Assembly: GCA_963969365.1 (NCBI GenBank)
Contig: OZ017748.1
Span: forward strand, 4,027,001 to 4,091,000
Length of the DNA: 64,000 bases
Direction: 5' to 3'
Source: Asterochloris sp. CNOR1
Lineage: Eukaryota; Chlorophyta; Trebouxiophyceae; Trebouxiales; Trebouxiaceae
Both the position numbers and the translations under genes were made by a program. This document shows, piece by piece, positions 31,701 through 44,243 of this stretch; position 1 is the stretch's first letter, and each line of letters begins with the position of its first letter. The notes under the pieces are model-generated. The model did no database searches and was not told the origin of the DNA. It saw nothing but the letters and a program-made list of their open reading frames with translations.

Positions 31701-34700
31701 GGGGTCAGCACAAGCTAGTGGAATAAGCTACTGGCCCTTGCAGGGGGGCCAGCTGCAGCACTCCCTGCAGGCGCGTGAGTCAGGGTCAGCACAAGCATGA
31801 GGTTTTGTTTGAACAAGCGTCAAGTGCTGCTGCCCTGGGAACCACAGCCAACGCACTGCACCAGCTTACCTCATGCGAGACACTGCACTTGCCGTCGCCA
31901 CAGGTGTACAAGAGAGTACTTAGCTTCATCAGCAGAATGCCAATTCCTGACAGTCGACACGTGGCAAAGCAGCAGCCCTCAACAGTGTAAGATGCCCCCT
32001 GCAATTCCCAGCGTCTCTGCTGGTGAGCATGAATCGTCCCAGGCATCTACTGATAGCCGCGTTTGCTTTGGGCCGGGCTGGAAGCAATTTGGACAACACT
32101 GGGCAACCTTGCTCCAAGGGCAGTCGCCCGGTGCAACTGCAGGGCGCCCTGTATTCTAAACCGTCCGATGTGCAGCAATCCTGATCACAGGGCAGTGCTG
32201 TGACCAGGTGAGGCTGCAAGTGAGCACTTGCACATCCTTGTTGACCTGTGCAGCGTTTACAAAGAAAGTGAGGGACCCCAAACATACCTGGTGCAGCTGT
32301 GGGACGCCCTGCAATGCGCAGTAGTCGCTGCTGCGCCCTGAGGGGGTCTGCGCCGACAGAGGAAGCAGCAGGGGAGAGTCCTCCAGCCCCAGCGAGCTGC
32401 AGGCACAGGGTTTGGTGGTCGGGCAACAGCACCTCACTTGACTTTGAAGCCAGAAACACTGCCACAGACCTTTTGCCGTCAAGCCAAGTGCACACCTGAA
32501 GCCCCACAGAGCTGCAGGCGTCAGGGTCAGTCCACTCACAGCTTCTGACCGCTTCCAACAAACAATGGGTTACCTAAGGACGCATGCATGCTTGCCACAG
32601 CAACGACATTCAGATACCACATCCCCAGCAGCATGGATGCACGACTGCACAGTCAGCTCTGCTGCCTTGCCCCAGGCTGCGGGATGTCATCTGCCTGTGC
32701 TGGTGTGCGCAGGGCCAGGCACGCCTTGTGCTGGCCCTGCTGGCCAGCTGCTCCATTGCTGCTTCCATGAGTGCTGCCCAAACAGATCCTGATTGGACAA
32801 GCCTGCGCTCTGGCAACCACACACTGCCAACTGCACACCTCGTTGCTGACTTGCCGCTGCTTCACTGCCAATTTTATCCACATCCTCATAGACACCTGTC
32901 CTGGGAAAGCCAGGACTAGCACTTTGGCACCAGCAACACACCTCTGTCTGTCCCGCTCGCCACTGCTGGCAGAGGCCCCTGCGCTGCCAGCTGGCTGCTG
33001 GTTGCGGGGGCCCTCAAACAGCACTCCAGTGACCTCGAAGTCCATCTCCTCATCCGAGTCGCGCTCGCCGAGCGCGCGAGTCGAGTCGTCTGCGCAGGGC
33101 AGCCCGCAGGCCAGGCTGGCCTGAGCTGTGCTGCAGCGCGCCAGCATCAGGTCGCAGGCCAGCAGCCTGCGGCGCAGGCGGCGCTGCATGCTGGTGCTGC
33201 GGGGGCTGTCTGAGGGGCGCTCCCGCTTGCCCTCAGAGGCAACGCTGCTGCAGGACTCGCCCGACGCGCCCTGCACCGGATGCATCAGTCACTTGAGGCT
33301 CTGCAGTCAGGCCATTGCAGGCCTCTTTAGGCTGGTGCGGCGGGAGCTGTCAGGGGGGGAACAAGTAGGCGTGGCACAAGCAGCCAGGGACGCCTTGCCC
33401 AGACACAGGGCACCATCACAAGTTGTTTCAGGCTGCCCTCTAGCATGTAGCCAGGCGCTCTGCCTAGCATGCACAGACTGCTCTCCATTGGAGGCTGCGC
33501 TTGGCTGAGATGAGGAAGACTGCAAGGAAGAAGAATCTGGCCCGCGACCTGGGATCCCTACCTGTTGAGGCACAGGCACACTGTCTGGCCAAGTCCTCTG
33601 GGCCCCCTCAGGGTCTGTCTTGATCGCTGAAGCAGCCCCCTTGTTGGCTGCCACAGGAGCCTGCATGTGCATAGCGACTGGACCCAGGCTGACCTCCCTG
33701 CCTGCCACCGCAGGGCTGACGCTCCTGGCTCCCTGCGGTGCACCAGCAGCCCCAGGTGCAGCGCTGGCAGAGGGACTGCTGTTGCGCGCCTGTGCCTGGG
33801 GCCCTGCTGGCCGCGCCTCAGGGACTGCCAGAGGTGCTGGCCGCGCCTCAGGGACTGCCGGAGGTGCTGGCAGCTCTGTGGGGGCCTGTCCTGCAGGTGC
33901 CTCACCACCAGCAGCAGCAGGGGCTGGGCTTTGCCTGCCCACCACAGCGCAAGCTGCGCCGCCGGGAGCCTGCGCTGCCGCTGAGGAGTCCACAAGCGCA
34001 GCCAACCCAACAGCGCTGCCGCCGCTGCCGGCAGGTGCAGCAGGCGTGGGGCCGTCAGGCCCCTGCACAGCAGCAGCCGCTTCGGCAGGCGCGGATGGCT
34101 CATGCGCGCTGCTGCCGCCAGCAGCAGCAGGGGGTCTGCAGTCGCCCCCTGCTGCTGCTGCAGCCGCCTTCCCTTCTGCCACAGCCTTGGCAAATTGGGC
34201 GGCAGCTGCGGCCGCTTCGTCTGGTCCCAGGCTCACCCTCCCTGAAGCAGCAGGGCTTCCCTGGCTAAGGGACTGCAGGTGCCTGCTGCCATGTTCCTCT
34301 GCCAGATCCGAGCAGTAGATCCTGACCACTGTTCCCCCCAGACCCTCCAGGCGGCGACTTGCAGCGGCTAAAGGGACAGTCATCTCCAGAATGGGGGGCC
34401 CGGCCGAGGGCCCCATGAGCGGCGTCCGCGGCCGCACTGGGAGCGCGCCGGCAGCGTAGGGGCTGAGAGGCACCAGCGGGCTGCCTGCCAAGGGACTGGC
34501 TCTGCAGTTGCAGATGAGGGCTTTGCTGAAACAGCAGAATGGGCGCAGCAGGGTGTGGGTGATGTTTGGTGCAGCAAGTGTTGCTTTGGGATGCATAGAG
34601 GAACGCTGAAGGCATGCCCCCACAGTGAGCAATCCTGCTACTTAGCTGGGGCAACAAGAGTTTCACAACACAGACGCAGCCCAGCCACTCAGGTGGCACC

Positions 34701-37700
34701 ATCAAGGACTGCACTGCAAGCAGGGAAGATAACAGATGCCAACAATGCAAAGGCAGGCACCACAGGGGTGTTGCCACTCACACAGCTGTGGACACGCCTT
34801 GCAGCTACAACAGAGCCAAAGCCTACCTTGCTGGGATGGTCAGGCTCCGGTGCAGGTCTGCCTGTGCGCCAAGAGCGCTCACATGTCCCACAGGCAGGGA
34901 TGCTGACTTGAGGGACAGCCCCACCGCAGCTGGCGACACTCCGTGGCCGCCAGCACCAAATAGGTCTGAGCGACCCTGCACCTGAAGGGGAGCAAAGGTT
35001 GCTGTGGGCCTTGTCTCACAATTGTGCACCGGGCGGGGCAGCACTCCCGTCTGCAGTGCCACCACCTGCCCCTTAAACAGGCGCAGAGTCCGGCAGTTGC
35101 GCCGCTGCAACAGCGGCCTGACCTTGCCCATGCTTGCAAGAGTTGCTGCTCTCCCGGTACAGGCAGGCCCTCAACCTTTTGAAGAGCAGCGCAGGCTGCT
35201 GAGAGCTACGGCAGAGGACCAGGGGACCAGCAAGCACATTTGTTGCCAGCTCGCATTCAGGCAGGCAGGCCTTGTGACCACAAGCACTCGCCGCCCTGCA
35301 GGCGCACTCGGGCGCTAGCACTCCGACAGGGGCTTTACTTGGCATTTTACAACGACACCAGACACTGTACAACACCCTCAGCAGGCCCCAGCACACAGCA
35401 CGCAGTCACTGAGAGCCAAGCGTCACCTGGCTGAGGCAGCCAGTGACCAGCAGCTTGTCACCTGCCTGCTGGCAATCAGCCAGGGGACCAAAACCCGAGC
35501 ATGCAGCTTGATCAAAACAGGCAGCAGAAGTATGCTGCCGCTCACCCTGCCACGGCAGCCACTGCCCATCAGGCGCCCCCGACTGCTAGGATTCAGACAG
35601 GGCCGGTACTCCCTGTCGCTCTCATCCATGAGCTCTGGTGCCATCGTGGACCGCAGCCCGGGGGGCAGGATCCACTTGATCACGTCTGTGACCAGGTTGA
35701 CCTCGCAGGTCTCCCCTGCACAGCAGGGAAGTGTGTCATGAGCGATTCCAAGGCCTTGCAGAATCCTGGAGTGCAGTCAATGCAGCTGTGTGGGCTCCAG
35801 AATGTGCCCTTGACATGGCGCATCAGGCCCTTGTACCAGCATACTTGGCAAGCTGCTGCTAGCGGCATGTTGCGACAAGGCATGGCTCTCCAGGCCAAGG
35901 CACCCTGGCGATGCTCTGAAAGTCCTCTTTTGTGACAAGCCATGCTGGCTCTCAAGCCATCACTCGACATCGGCAGAACCGACACCAGCTCACCATCATC
36001 ATAGTGAACCTCGTAGACATCGCTCTCGGGGTCATAATTCACAATGTCCCCCATGAAGAACTCCTGCTCCTTCCTCCAGAAGACGGCAATGCGCCAGTGC
36101 ACTGCCTCATGCATCGAGGGCGCGATCTCCCCTGCAGCAGGCAGGCATCGTCCTGTTCTGAGTACTGCAGGCAGGAGCCTGACCACAAAGCTGACGGACC
36201 GGTGCCTCACGCGAGCACTGCGCAGTGCATGCAGGTGCCAGTGGTGTACATGGAAAGCATGCGATGGTGCCCACAAGCAGAGCAGCACCCTGCAACAGGT
36301 GACGCTCAGGGATTGCAGCGCCCTGTAAGCAGCTCGCACCTTCAGGGAGGCCCACAGTGTAGCACCGACGCTCTGGCTGCAGCTCGTGCCACTGCACGCT
36401 CTCCTGGTGCAGCAGCAGGCGCTCATCCTCCCCATCGCTGTACAGCACGTGCTGGCGGCCTGTTGCAGCATCGAAAGCCAGCACCTCGCCCTGGCAGCAG
36501 GGACAACACTGATGGTTCAATGTTTAGCATGGATGTGCATCGGGGCAGCGCAGGCGATTAAGCTGTTCAGCATGTGCATGGCTCCGCATCAGGGACCAGC
36601 AGCTTGCCCTAAAACGCATGCAGCAGCACTATGTACAGGTGAAGGTGCAGGCCCAAGTGTTGCATGGAGCAGAGTGTATTGGTGCGCAGTGTCAGCATCC
36701 AGTCATAACAATATGACCCCCTCGCCTTGCAGGAGGGCAGCAACAACGCAAGGCGTTCGGCCTGCAGGGCAGCAGCATCTGGCACCCCGCCGCAGCAAGG
36801 ACACATGCAGCTCAGATGCCCCACACTGGGCACCACATGCTGCCCAATTCTGCCAGCGGTGACGGCCCTGCCTTGACAGGGAAACGTGAATGCAGATCAC
36901 GGTGGTGAAGATCAGCACCTGTGAAGCCATCTATGAGCATGCCAAAGGCAGCTGTAAAGGCCCTGGCGATGGCATGCAGCAGACTCTGCTGTACCCTCAA
37001 GGCAGCCACCCCATGCGCAGTGACACGCAGCAGAGGCTATGCACAGCTCATGAGGCACCAGTGCCTCACCTTGTGGTGCGCCCCGTCCGTCACCGACAGA
37101 ACAGACACAGTCCAGCCCACAGCCGCCGCTCCTTCTGGGAAAGGTCTCTCCTCCCCAGCAGGCAGTGCAGCCACAGCTTCGCCGCCTGCCGCAGCCTGCT
37201 GAGGAGTGCTGGTGAAGCTGTGGCATGGGATGTGCTGAGCAGTGGGGACGGGAGGGTCTGGCAGGAGGTCTATGGCGCCCAGCTGGCGCATGGCCTCCCA
37301 GATCTGTGGGCTGAAGGCCTTGTTGGTGCGCCCACGGGGCAGCACCCACCTGCAGAGGCCAAGCCTTGTTTTGCACTGGATGACTTCAGTAATGCAGATG
37401 GCTGGCCGTCTTGCAGGAGCTGCTGCCTGACAGCTGCACTGTCTCTTACAAGCCATGCCCTGTTGCAGCTCTTGAAGCGCTCAGCACAATGCCTGGCAGA
37501 AGTCAGGCACAATAAGCGCAGGCGGCCTGTCAGCCTGGGAAACCTGACAGGCAGCCCCACGAAGACACACCACTTGTAAGTCAGCGCATGATGACGCCAT
37601 GCTGGTCGCTTGTGCTCCCTGCTATGCAGAAACAACCGAGAAGGGAAGACAGGCCACTGGATCCCCTCCCCATGCGCTACTGCTGTCAAGGACGACATGT

Positions 37701-40700
37701 ACTGCCAAATGCATCACACTTCAACTCTGCAGTGCCTCTGCTGCACCCATGCTGTGCTTATGACTGAGGCCGTTGCTTTTTACTGGGCAGAGACACCAGG
37801 GCGTGGCAGATGAAAGGGAGCCCACCTGAAGACCTCCTTGTGCAGCGAGGTCCATTCATCCTCCCCATCATCGTACATGACCTTGAAGTTTTTCTGGTAG
37901 TCATTGTATGAGATGAGCTCACCCTGCAGGGAGGCAACAGGAGTGGTGAGCAGACAAGGCACAGGCAGACTGCTGGGAGCCCTAGACAGCAGGCTGCTGC
38001 AGGGAGGCAGCACCTGTACCAGGGTGTAGGCTGCTCCATGCAACGGCCGGCAAGGCATAGCCATGCTGAACCCAGCAAAGCAGATGTGCAACCTGCATGC
38101 CTTGTGTAGCTCACAGCAAACTTGACATGCCAGGCGGGACATCTGGGAGTCTCAGCACCTCATGCCAGCTCAGCAAAACGAGAGTGCACAGGCAAGGGGC
38201 CCTGTGCTATGGGCACCAGGGACAGCACAAGCTAGCCCCATAGGGTGGGTGGCCCCCATTTTGCCTCAGGCATACAAGGCAACCGAGCAGCCTTAGAACA
38301 TCAAGAATTGCTGCGCAGTCAAACCCAACGGCAAGTTTCTGTGGGCACCCACCCTATAAAAGGTCTCATCGTCCTCCCAGTGGATGGCAACCCTGATGCC
38401 CTTTAGACATTGCGCTAGAGCAGGGTCCTGGATGCCCTTGGCAGTGTTGCGGGGCCTGGCAGGGTTGCAGACCTGCAGCAAGCAGCAGTGTGTCTGCACA
38501 CTATCGACATGATAGAAGGTGCTGGTGTGACAGCGCACTGCCCTGCCTGACAGCCATCTCAGCAGGGAGCCTCACAAAGCCAACTCTGCAAGGAAGCATT
38601 GCCAGCTTCTGGAGCAGCAGTGCCATGCAAGAGCATACCCAAGATGGTTGACAGCAGGTTTGCATTGTCCAAACTTCCAGCAGGGAGCAAGCAGCTGTCA
38701 GACAGGCTGCCCAAGGTTGTCTAAACACACAGCAGTGCTATGCATGCAGGTGAGCTGTGACATCATCACTCACCATGGGCTGGCGCCCACACCTGCTGCC
38801 GCTGTTTGGAAGCTCAGAGCCTGCAGCGCCAGAGCCTGATGTTAGCGCAGACACTGCCAGGGCCGCCGGGGCATTCAGTAGAGCGACGAACACTCTGTTG
38901 AGGCAGACAGCTGTGCTGCGCAGCTGGGGAATACAAGTGTCCCTTAAAGGGGCTGCCAGATGAGGGAATGCAACGGCAGGTGCTCAGTACTGTACCGACC
39001 AGCGCAGGTCCTCAATGCAGATCAGTCAGCCTCATGCAAAGCTTGTGGGAAGCTCATGCAAGGTGCCTGCCTCACAGCCAGGGAGCAGTGTGCCTGCAGA
39101 TGCCGACGTTTGCGCCCTGCCTGCCAGTCAGCCAGCAGGAAGCGCTGACAGACAGCAAGCACTCCAGCCACAACGCCCAGCAATACTGCCACCAAGCATT
39201 GCAGCAGCACAGGCTCAGCACCCACCTCTGCTCTGGATGAGCTCCTCAAACTCGATGCTCATGTCGCTGAAGTCATCATCAGACACGATGAACTCCTCCT
39301 CGGGGGACTCAAAATCATCGTCGCTCAACTTCTGCGCCCTCCGCCGACTGGCGACGGGCTTGGAGCTCCTGGGGCCGCCAGCTTTCCTCCCTGGCGGCCG
39401 CCCAGGCCCTGCACAATGCAGCAACCTCTGGTCAGGGACACTAAGCAGGCAGGTACCAAGATAGGCGCACACTCAGGGGGTAGCAGACAGCATGTTGCAG
39501 CTGGAGCGCTGCCAAGACATAGTGAAACACAGCTCTGTATGTCCAGAATATGGAAGAAAAAATTCTGTACATGCAGTGGAGGTCAAGACGTGCAGGCCCT
39601 CTTGAGGGGTGCCTGCAAGGCAGCACATGCTGCAGCTGGCGCTCTGCAACAGTAGAAATGGAGTCAAGGCCGAGACATGCAGGTTTATGACGGACCATGC
39701 CCCTGTCACATATAAGAGACATGCTGTGCTGCTGCTGTCTGCCCTGCACCACAAAGCTTTGCTGCCCAGCACAAGACCAGCTTTCCTGACATAGATCACC
39801 ACGGCGCATGCGCAGTCCCAATCAAGTCTCAACTAGTTGCTGCGCTGCAGACGCAGCACTGCCTGCAGTCAGCTCCACAATGGTGACGCTCGTTGCCACC
39901 TGACTCCTTTATAGATCAGCACACATTTACCAGGGAGGCATGCAGAGGCCCAGGTTGAGGCTCACCTCGCCGCGGCGCTGCAGGCGCAGCACTGCCTGCC
40001 GTCAAGTCAACAACAGTGATGCCTGCTGGCGCCTCGCTGACAGCAGCAGCCTCCACAAGGGGGGCAGCTGAAGTGGGGGCTGCCACAGGCAGCACTGCCT
40101 CACCGCTGTCCTTGCCACGCCTGCTGCGCTGAGACCCTGGAGAGCAGCACATATACTGTTCAGGGGAGTTTGAGGCAGTGCCATGTAGAGCCAGATAGCT
40201 GCACTATGCTGGGGGTCGCACTCGAGACCCTGGAGTAGCAGGCAGGGGCAGGAATGGGCAGATATCCCACTCAAACATTGTGTCAGCAGTCCTCCAGCAG
40301 AACACCAATGCATATGGCATGCAGCAACTGTGATTGATGAAGTGACCTCTGCCCGGCAAGACATTGCGATGCTGATCAGCTGCAGCATGAATGCGATCAG
40401 AGAGGGTCCTGTCTTGTAGGCAGCCATGCTGCAGACTACCAGATGCAGGGAGGTGCCCATGCATCAGCGTAGCAGCAGCAGCAGCCTACTGCATGCCCTG
40501 CATGGGCCAGACTGCATATCTTGCAGGGAGTTGCCTGCACGCAGCACAGCAGCAGCAGCCCACTGCTTCCCCTGTAGGGGGGGCCACTTAGCTGCCTGCA
40601 CCCATGCTCTAGTCTGTGCCCTCTGTAGCAGCTGCCCTGAATGCTGCAGCATCATGTCCTATGTATGTGACTATGCATGCGCCACATGCACTCCAATATG

Positions 40701-42374
40701 TTAGAGGCAGCTCAGCTGTGAGATTGTACAGGCAGTGCCAACTTGCAGACCCGCCCCCTTGCAACCTCATTCCCGTGTGTACAATGCAACAGCATGTCCT
40801 CAACGATGTAGGCACCTGGTGCAGCACCACATACACGTGCACATCCTGCATCCCAGCAGAGCAGCAAAGGACCCACCTGTGGCAGATCCTCGGGCGGCAC
40901 CAGTTACAGCGCCGCCTATCCGCGCCTTCGAGCCTCCCCTGGCCGGCCGCCGCCTGGCACCCCCTCTGGCCTGCGACCCTCCCCTCTTGGGGGACTTGGG
41001 CTGCACACGCGGGGCGGCTGCCTGGTTCAGCCAGACCACCGCCTCATGCTTGAGATCGTAATCTGCCTGATCGCCGTCCTTGAAGTGCACTACGTGGTGC
41101 TTGGTGGCTGCGTCGAAGGACACTATGGTGCCCAGGTACCACTTCTGCATGCTGGGCCACAATATGCGGATGCGCATGTTCACAATCTGCAGCGCAGGCA
41201 GGGCTCCACTCAATCCCCATGCATGGGAGATGCTGGGCATGTGCTGCGGGTCTGTGCATGTCAGGCAGCTGCAGATGATCCTCCAGAGCTGGGCAGGGGA
41301 GTGCGGGCCAATGTGGGCAGCGTGGGCGCCACGTCATTGCATGAGAGTATGCGTCTCTGGGCCGCAGCTGACGCTCCCAGGCGTCCCTTGACGAGGGGCC
41401 CACTTCCTGACATAGCACTCAAATTTGAAGCAGGGCTTGACTTTGCCTCAAGGCAGGCGTTCCGTGCTTCATGGCATTCCTGCAGTGAGGTGCACCCTGC
41501 CCCAAAGACCACGCTAACTGCCTCAGCAAAATGCATGCAGGGCTTGGAGGTCGGCCAACGACATGTGCGGCGCCCTTCCCACAGGCCAGGCTCCTTCGTC
41601 ATCATGACAGCAAGGTTGCACTGCTTCGAGGCGCTCACCGACTCGTCGAACACTCTGCCCACAGAGGTGGGGTTGGGCTCAGCATCGGACGCCCGCTCAT
41701 CTAGCCACTGCCAGGGGCGCTCCGAGCACAGCCTGAGCCACTCTGGTGCAATCTCCTGCCCCTCTGTGCAGTCATACTCCACCAAGTGGAGGGACAGCTC
41801 TGGGTCAAATTGAGTTACACGGCCCTCCAACCAGCCGCTGAGGGCTTTGTGATACACTGAGATTGCCCGGCCGCAGACCTGCACATGGGGGGACAGCAGG
41901 ATGCTGGATCGTTTGCCAACTTTTGCCTGGCTGCAGCACAGCCCCCTGCAATGGGCTGCTAGCCGTGACCAGCCTTGGGCTGTGCTGCCTGCTGAGCAAA
42001 GTCAGTCACATGTGTGCCAAAACATTACCGAGGCCTGCCTGTGAACCCCTCAGCAAGCTGCACAGGCGCAGCACGGACAGCCAGCCCCAACACCAGCTCC
42101 TTGCTCCGGCTCTGCAAAGGGCGGACTGTGACCAATGACATGCTGGCATGCCCCATGTGATGGTCAAGCCCAGGCTGACCTCTGGACCTGCGGCTGAGGC
42201 AGGCTCATCAAAGGTAAGTGCGTGCTGTCGCCGCGACACGCCTGTGCAACCGGGGCGGGTGCTGGTCTGCACCATGCTGCTGCACATGCGCCAGCTGATG
42301 CGGCGGGTCAGGTGGCGGGGGCAGCGCGGCGGGGGCTGGTCCTGCTCCCCGCGGAGCGCATGCTGCGCCAGGGC
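28752..42374 (-). CDS. Large chromatin-type protein with five Tudor-like domains
   Basis: Minus-strand exons in order: 42374-42240 (tentative), 41878-41663, 41186-40877, 40136-39966, 39408-39226, 38820-38774, 38472-38353, 37923-37826, 37349-37070, 36490-36340, 36131-35994, 35715-35546, 35104-35066, 34981-34827, 34501-33562, 33270-32942, 32396-32288, 31507-31118, 30366-30243, 29369-29201 and 28884-28752. Without the tentative exon the phases close to 1,423 residues. Tudor-like units, each a W/Y-rich strand, GxVxxFD turn and DG(D/E): SVYHKALSGWLEGRVTQFDP, RILWPSMQKWYLGTIVSFDA, HWEDDETFYRGELISYNDYQ, GAHHKGEVLAFDAATG and FWRKEQEFFMGDIVNYDP. Between units 2 and 3 are an AT-hook-like GRPPGRK and an acidic stretch. 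The C-terminal half is low-complexity Ala/Pro/Ser with no recognised domain. Single Tudor domains of this style occur in plant PDS5 and trithorax-type proteins, so binding to modified histone tails is an inference. The N-terminus is unresolved. Confidence 0.75.
29362..29665 (-). repeat. Echoes upstream of Tudor-gene penultimate exon
   Basis: The acceptor side of the exon at 29369-29201 (plus-strand ccgtgccagcacgtctgcaggcaggg, then gtgtgcgtgtcagcctgcat) is repeated at about 29420-29447 (catgccagcacgtctgaaggcaggg). It is partly repeated again at about 29494-29540 (cacgttgaggacagc..gtgtgcatgtcagcctgcat) and about 29646-29672 (cgccagcatgtgtgcagg). Confidence 0.75.
30570..31145 (-). repeat. Donor-side echo array of the Tudor-gene exon ending at 31118
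   Basis: The real exon end plus donor, read on the plus strand, is gggcccgcac|ctgcacgctgctgtcgccgaacagcag (31108-31143). At least three degenerate copies with their flank (gagcagccatgctnccac) lie at about 31038-31078, 30885-30925 and 30735-30775. A weaker one lies at about 30610-30660. Spacing is irregular, about 70-150 bp. This is the longest echo array in the window and fills most of the intron between 30366 and 31118. Confidence 0.82.
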
Positions 42375-44243
42375 CTGCAGCACAGGTGAGACCGCTTGGG
42401 GCTCAGCCAAAGTACAGCTTGGCGTGGGCTGCCAGCATGGCGCGTGAGGGCCTGCAATCATCCTTTGCTCCTCGTCCCTGTGTGCATCCTTGGTTGGAAA
42501 GGCTGCTGCTGGGGCTCAGCCGCCCATGCAGAGCTGCTGGAAGCAGCACCGCATGTGCCTGCCCCAATTGGAAACACTCCGTATGCACAGGTAGGCTGAG
42601 CCAGGTGCACCAATGAGTCATGTCATCCCACGTCACAACGTATCAACATGCAGCCTGGCAGCACATTCTACAACAGGTGCTGCTGAAGCCAGCAGCAGGG
42701 CTGCATTGCGTCACTGATGTCTTCGCCATCCATTGCAAGTCCGTGGGCAACATGCATGCCTTAAGCTCTGGAACTGATCTGCCACAACTAAGACAAGCTG
42801 TGGCGGAGCCAGGTAGCAGGTCACAAGCCCCGGGCCATGAGCGCACAATGAGACACGCCACCAAAGAGATCAATTGAGTGATCAAGGATTTGGGTCGCGC
42901 TGCTCCTCACGCTGTGATCATCTGTCCCGCCGTGGCAGCAGACGGTTGCAGCATCGCCAGCCTCACAGCAGCCAATAAGCTGTTCTCGATCGCTGCTGAC
43001 CTAAGCAGGTGTTGTGGTGAGCCAGGCCCCCCCAACAAGGAGCTTGCGAACAGCTGTGACTCAATCGGCTTTGTGTGCCGGTCATACGGTGCCAACTAGG
43101 CCCCAAATCAGGCGTAATATGAGCCAGCAACAGCCTTGCTGTGTCTGCATCCCCTTACACACGCACAAAGTCCCAAGGGGAGCACCCCTTCTCCTAGCCA
43201 CACAAAGTGAACGAGTGCCCTCCCGAAACGGAAACTGCACGTTGCAAGGGAGTTGGCAGCACGCCCGCAGGGCAAATTTCAAAGATTGGCCCACCTGCAC
43301 ACGCCACTCCGCGGCTCTTTCGCTTCGGCTCACGCCCCTCCTCCCTTCCGCTTGACCGTCACGGGTCCTGACACCTGTGCCGGTCTACTCACGCCCAGAA
43401 ATATAGTGTCCTGGTCTCCTGCCGATGCTCTGGTTGTGGCGCTCCGAGCTGTGCTGGGTTCTGCTGGGCCATGAAGGTGCAGTCCTGTACTGAACCGAAG
43501 CAACGCAGATACGGAAAGTTGAAATAAATCAGAGGCTGCCAGACCACATCAGCGATGCTGTGCAGGGGGGCTCGCTATGCCCAAGCATGGATCCTGCTCT
43601 GTCTGGGACTTCGCGTATATTTCTCGTCTGCAAGCTGAATCAATAGAGCCTCGTCCTTGCAGGCAGTGCAGCCTTTGCCTGTGGGCTGTCACTAACTGCC
43701 TCTCAGAACTGCTGACCTGCAGGTGAACAGAATCTGTGTGAAGCTGGAGCGGAGCAGCATTGTAGAGCAGCATGCAGATGGCACGTGACTCGGCTGCAAG
43801 CAAGTGCTGCTGGGGCAGGCCAGCAGGCAAGCAGCAGCCCGGCAGCATTGCAGGTCAGCAACATACAGGCAGGGTGGATGGGTACCACGGTGAGAGCGCC
43901 TGGAACACGCCACAGGCGCTCTGGCCCAGCACCCGGCAGCCAGCTCTGGCCATATGTCAAGATGTGCAACAGCATCTTCAGAAAGACGCGTCAGGTTGCA
44001 GATTACCTAAGCATTGCCGCCCATCCAGCCAGCCGCAGCCTGTGACTCCTGAATTTGGGCAGCATGTCTGAAGCTGCATGCCTCATATCTCAAGCATTCA
44101 TGCTGCCATCACTGCCGTTGTATCATGTGAATGTTCATGAGCTCTGCAAGAAGGCTGCTGCATGGTGAGACATGAAGACCACCTGTTCTTTTGCTTTCTA
44201 GGCGAGGCCCGAAAGCTCTCGGCACAGCTTAAGCTTGCTTGAC
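42375..44243. promoter_or_regulatory. Divergent upstream region between Tudor and DCAF8-like genes
   Basis: This 1.87-kb stretch holds the unresolved 5' exon(s) of the Tudor gene and the promoters of both genes. Minus-strand frames at 42907-43095 and 43082-43333 have no recognisable motif. I see no repeat array here, unlike the introns on either side. Confidence 0.4.

Noticed and set aside
33620-34318. A 232-codon plus-strand open frame, rich in Ala/Pro/Gly
   Set aside because: It is the antisense shadow of the large Tudor-gene exon 34501-33562, which joins its neighbours in phase.
42907-43333. Minus-strand frames as a separate small gene upstream of the Tudor gene
   Set aside because: They have no recognisable motif, no supporting splice pattern and ordinary length for open frames at this GC content.
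44235-44243. Earlier start for the DCAF8-like protein
   Set aside because: The upstream codon is TTG; the first in-frame ATG at 44244 fits the conserved N-terminus.
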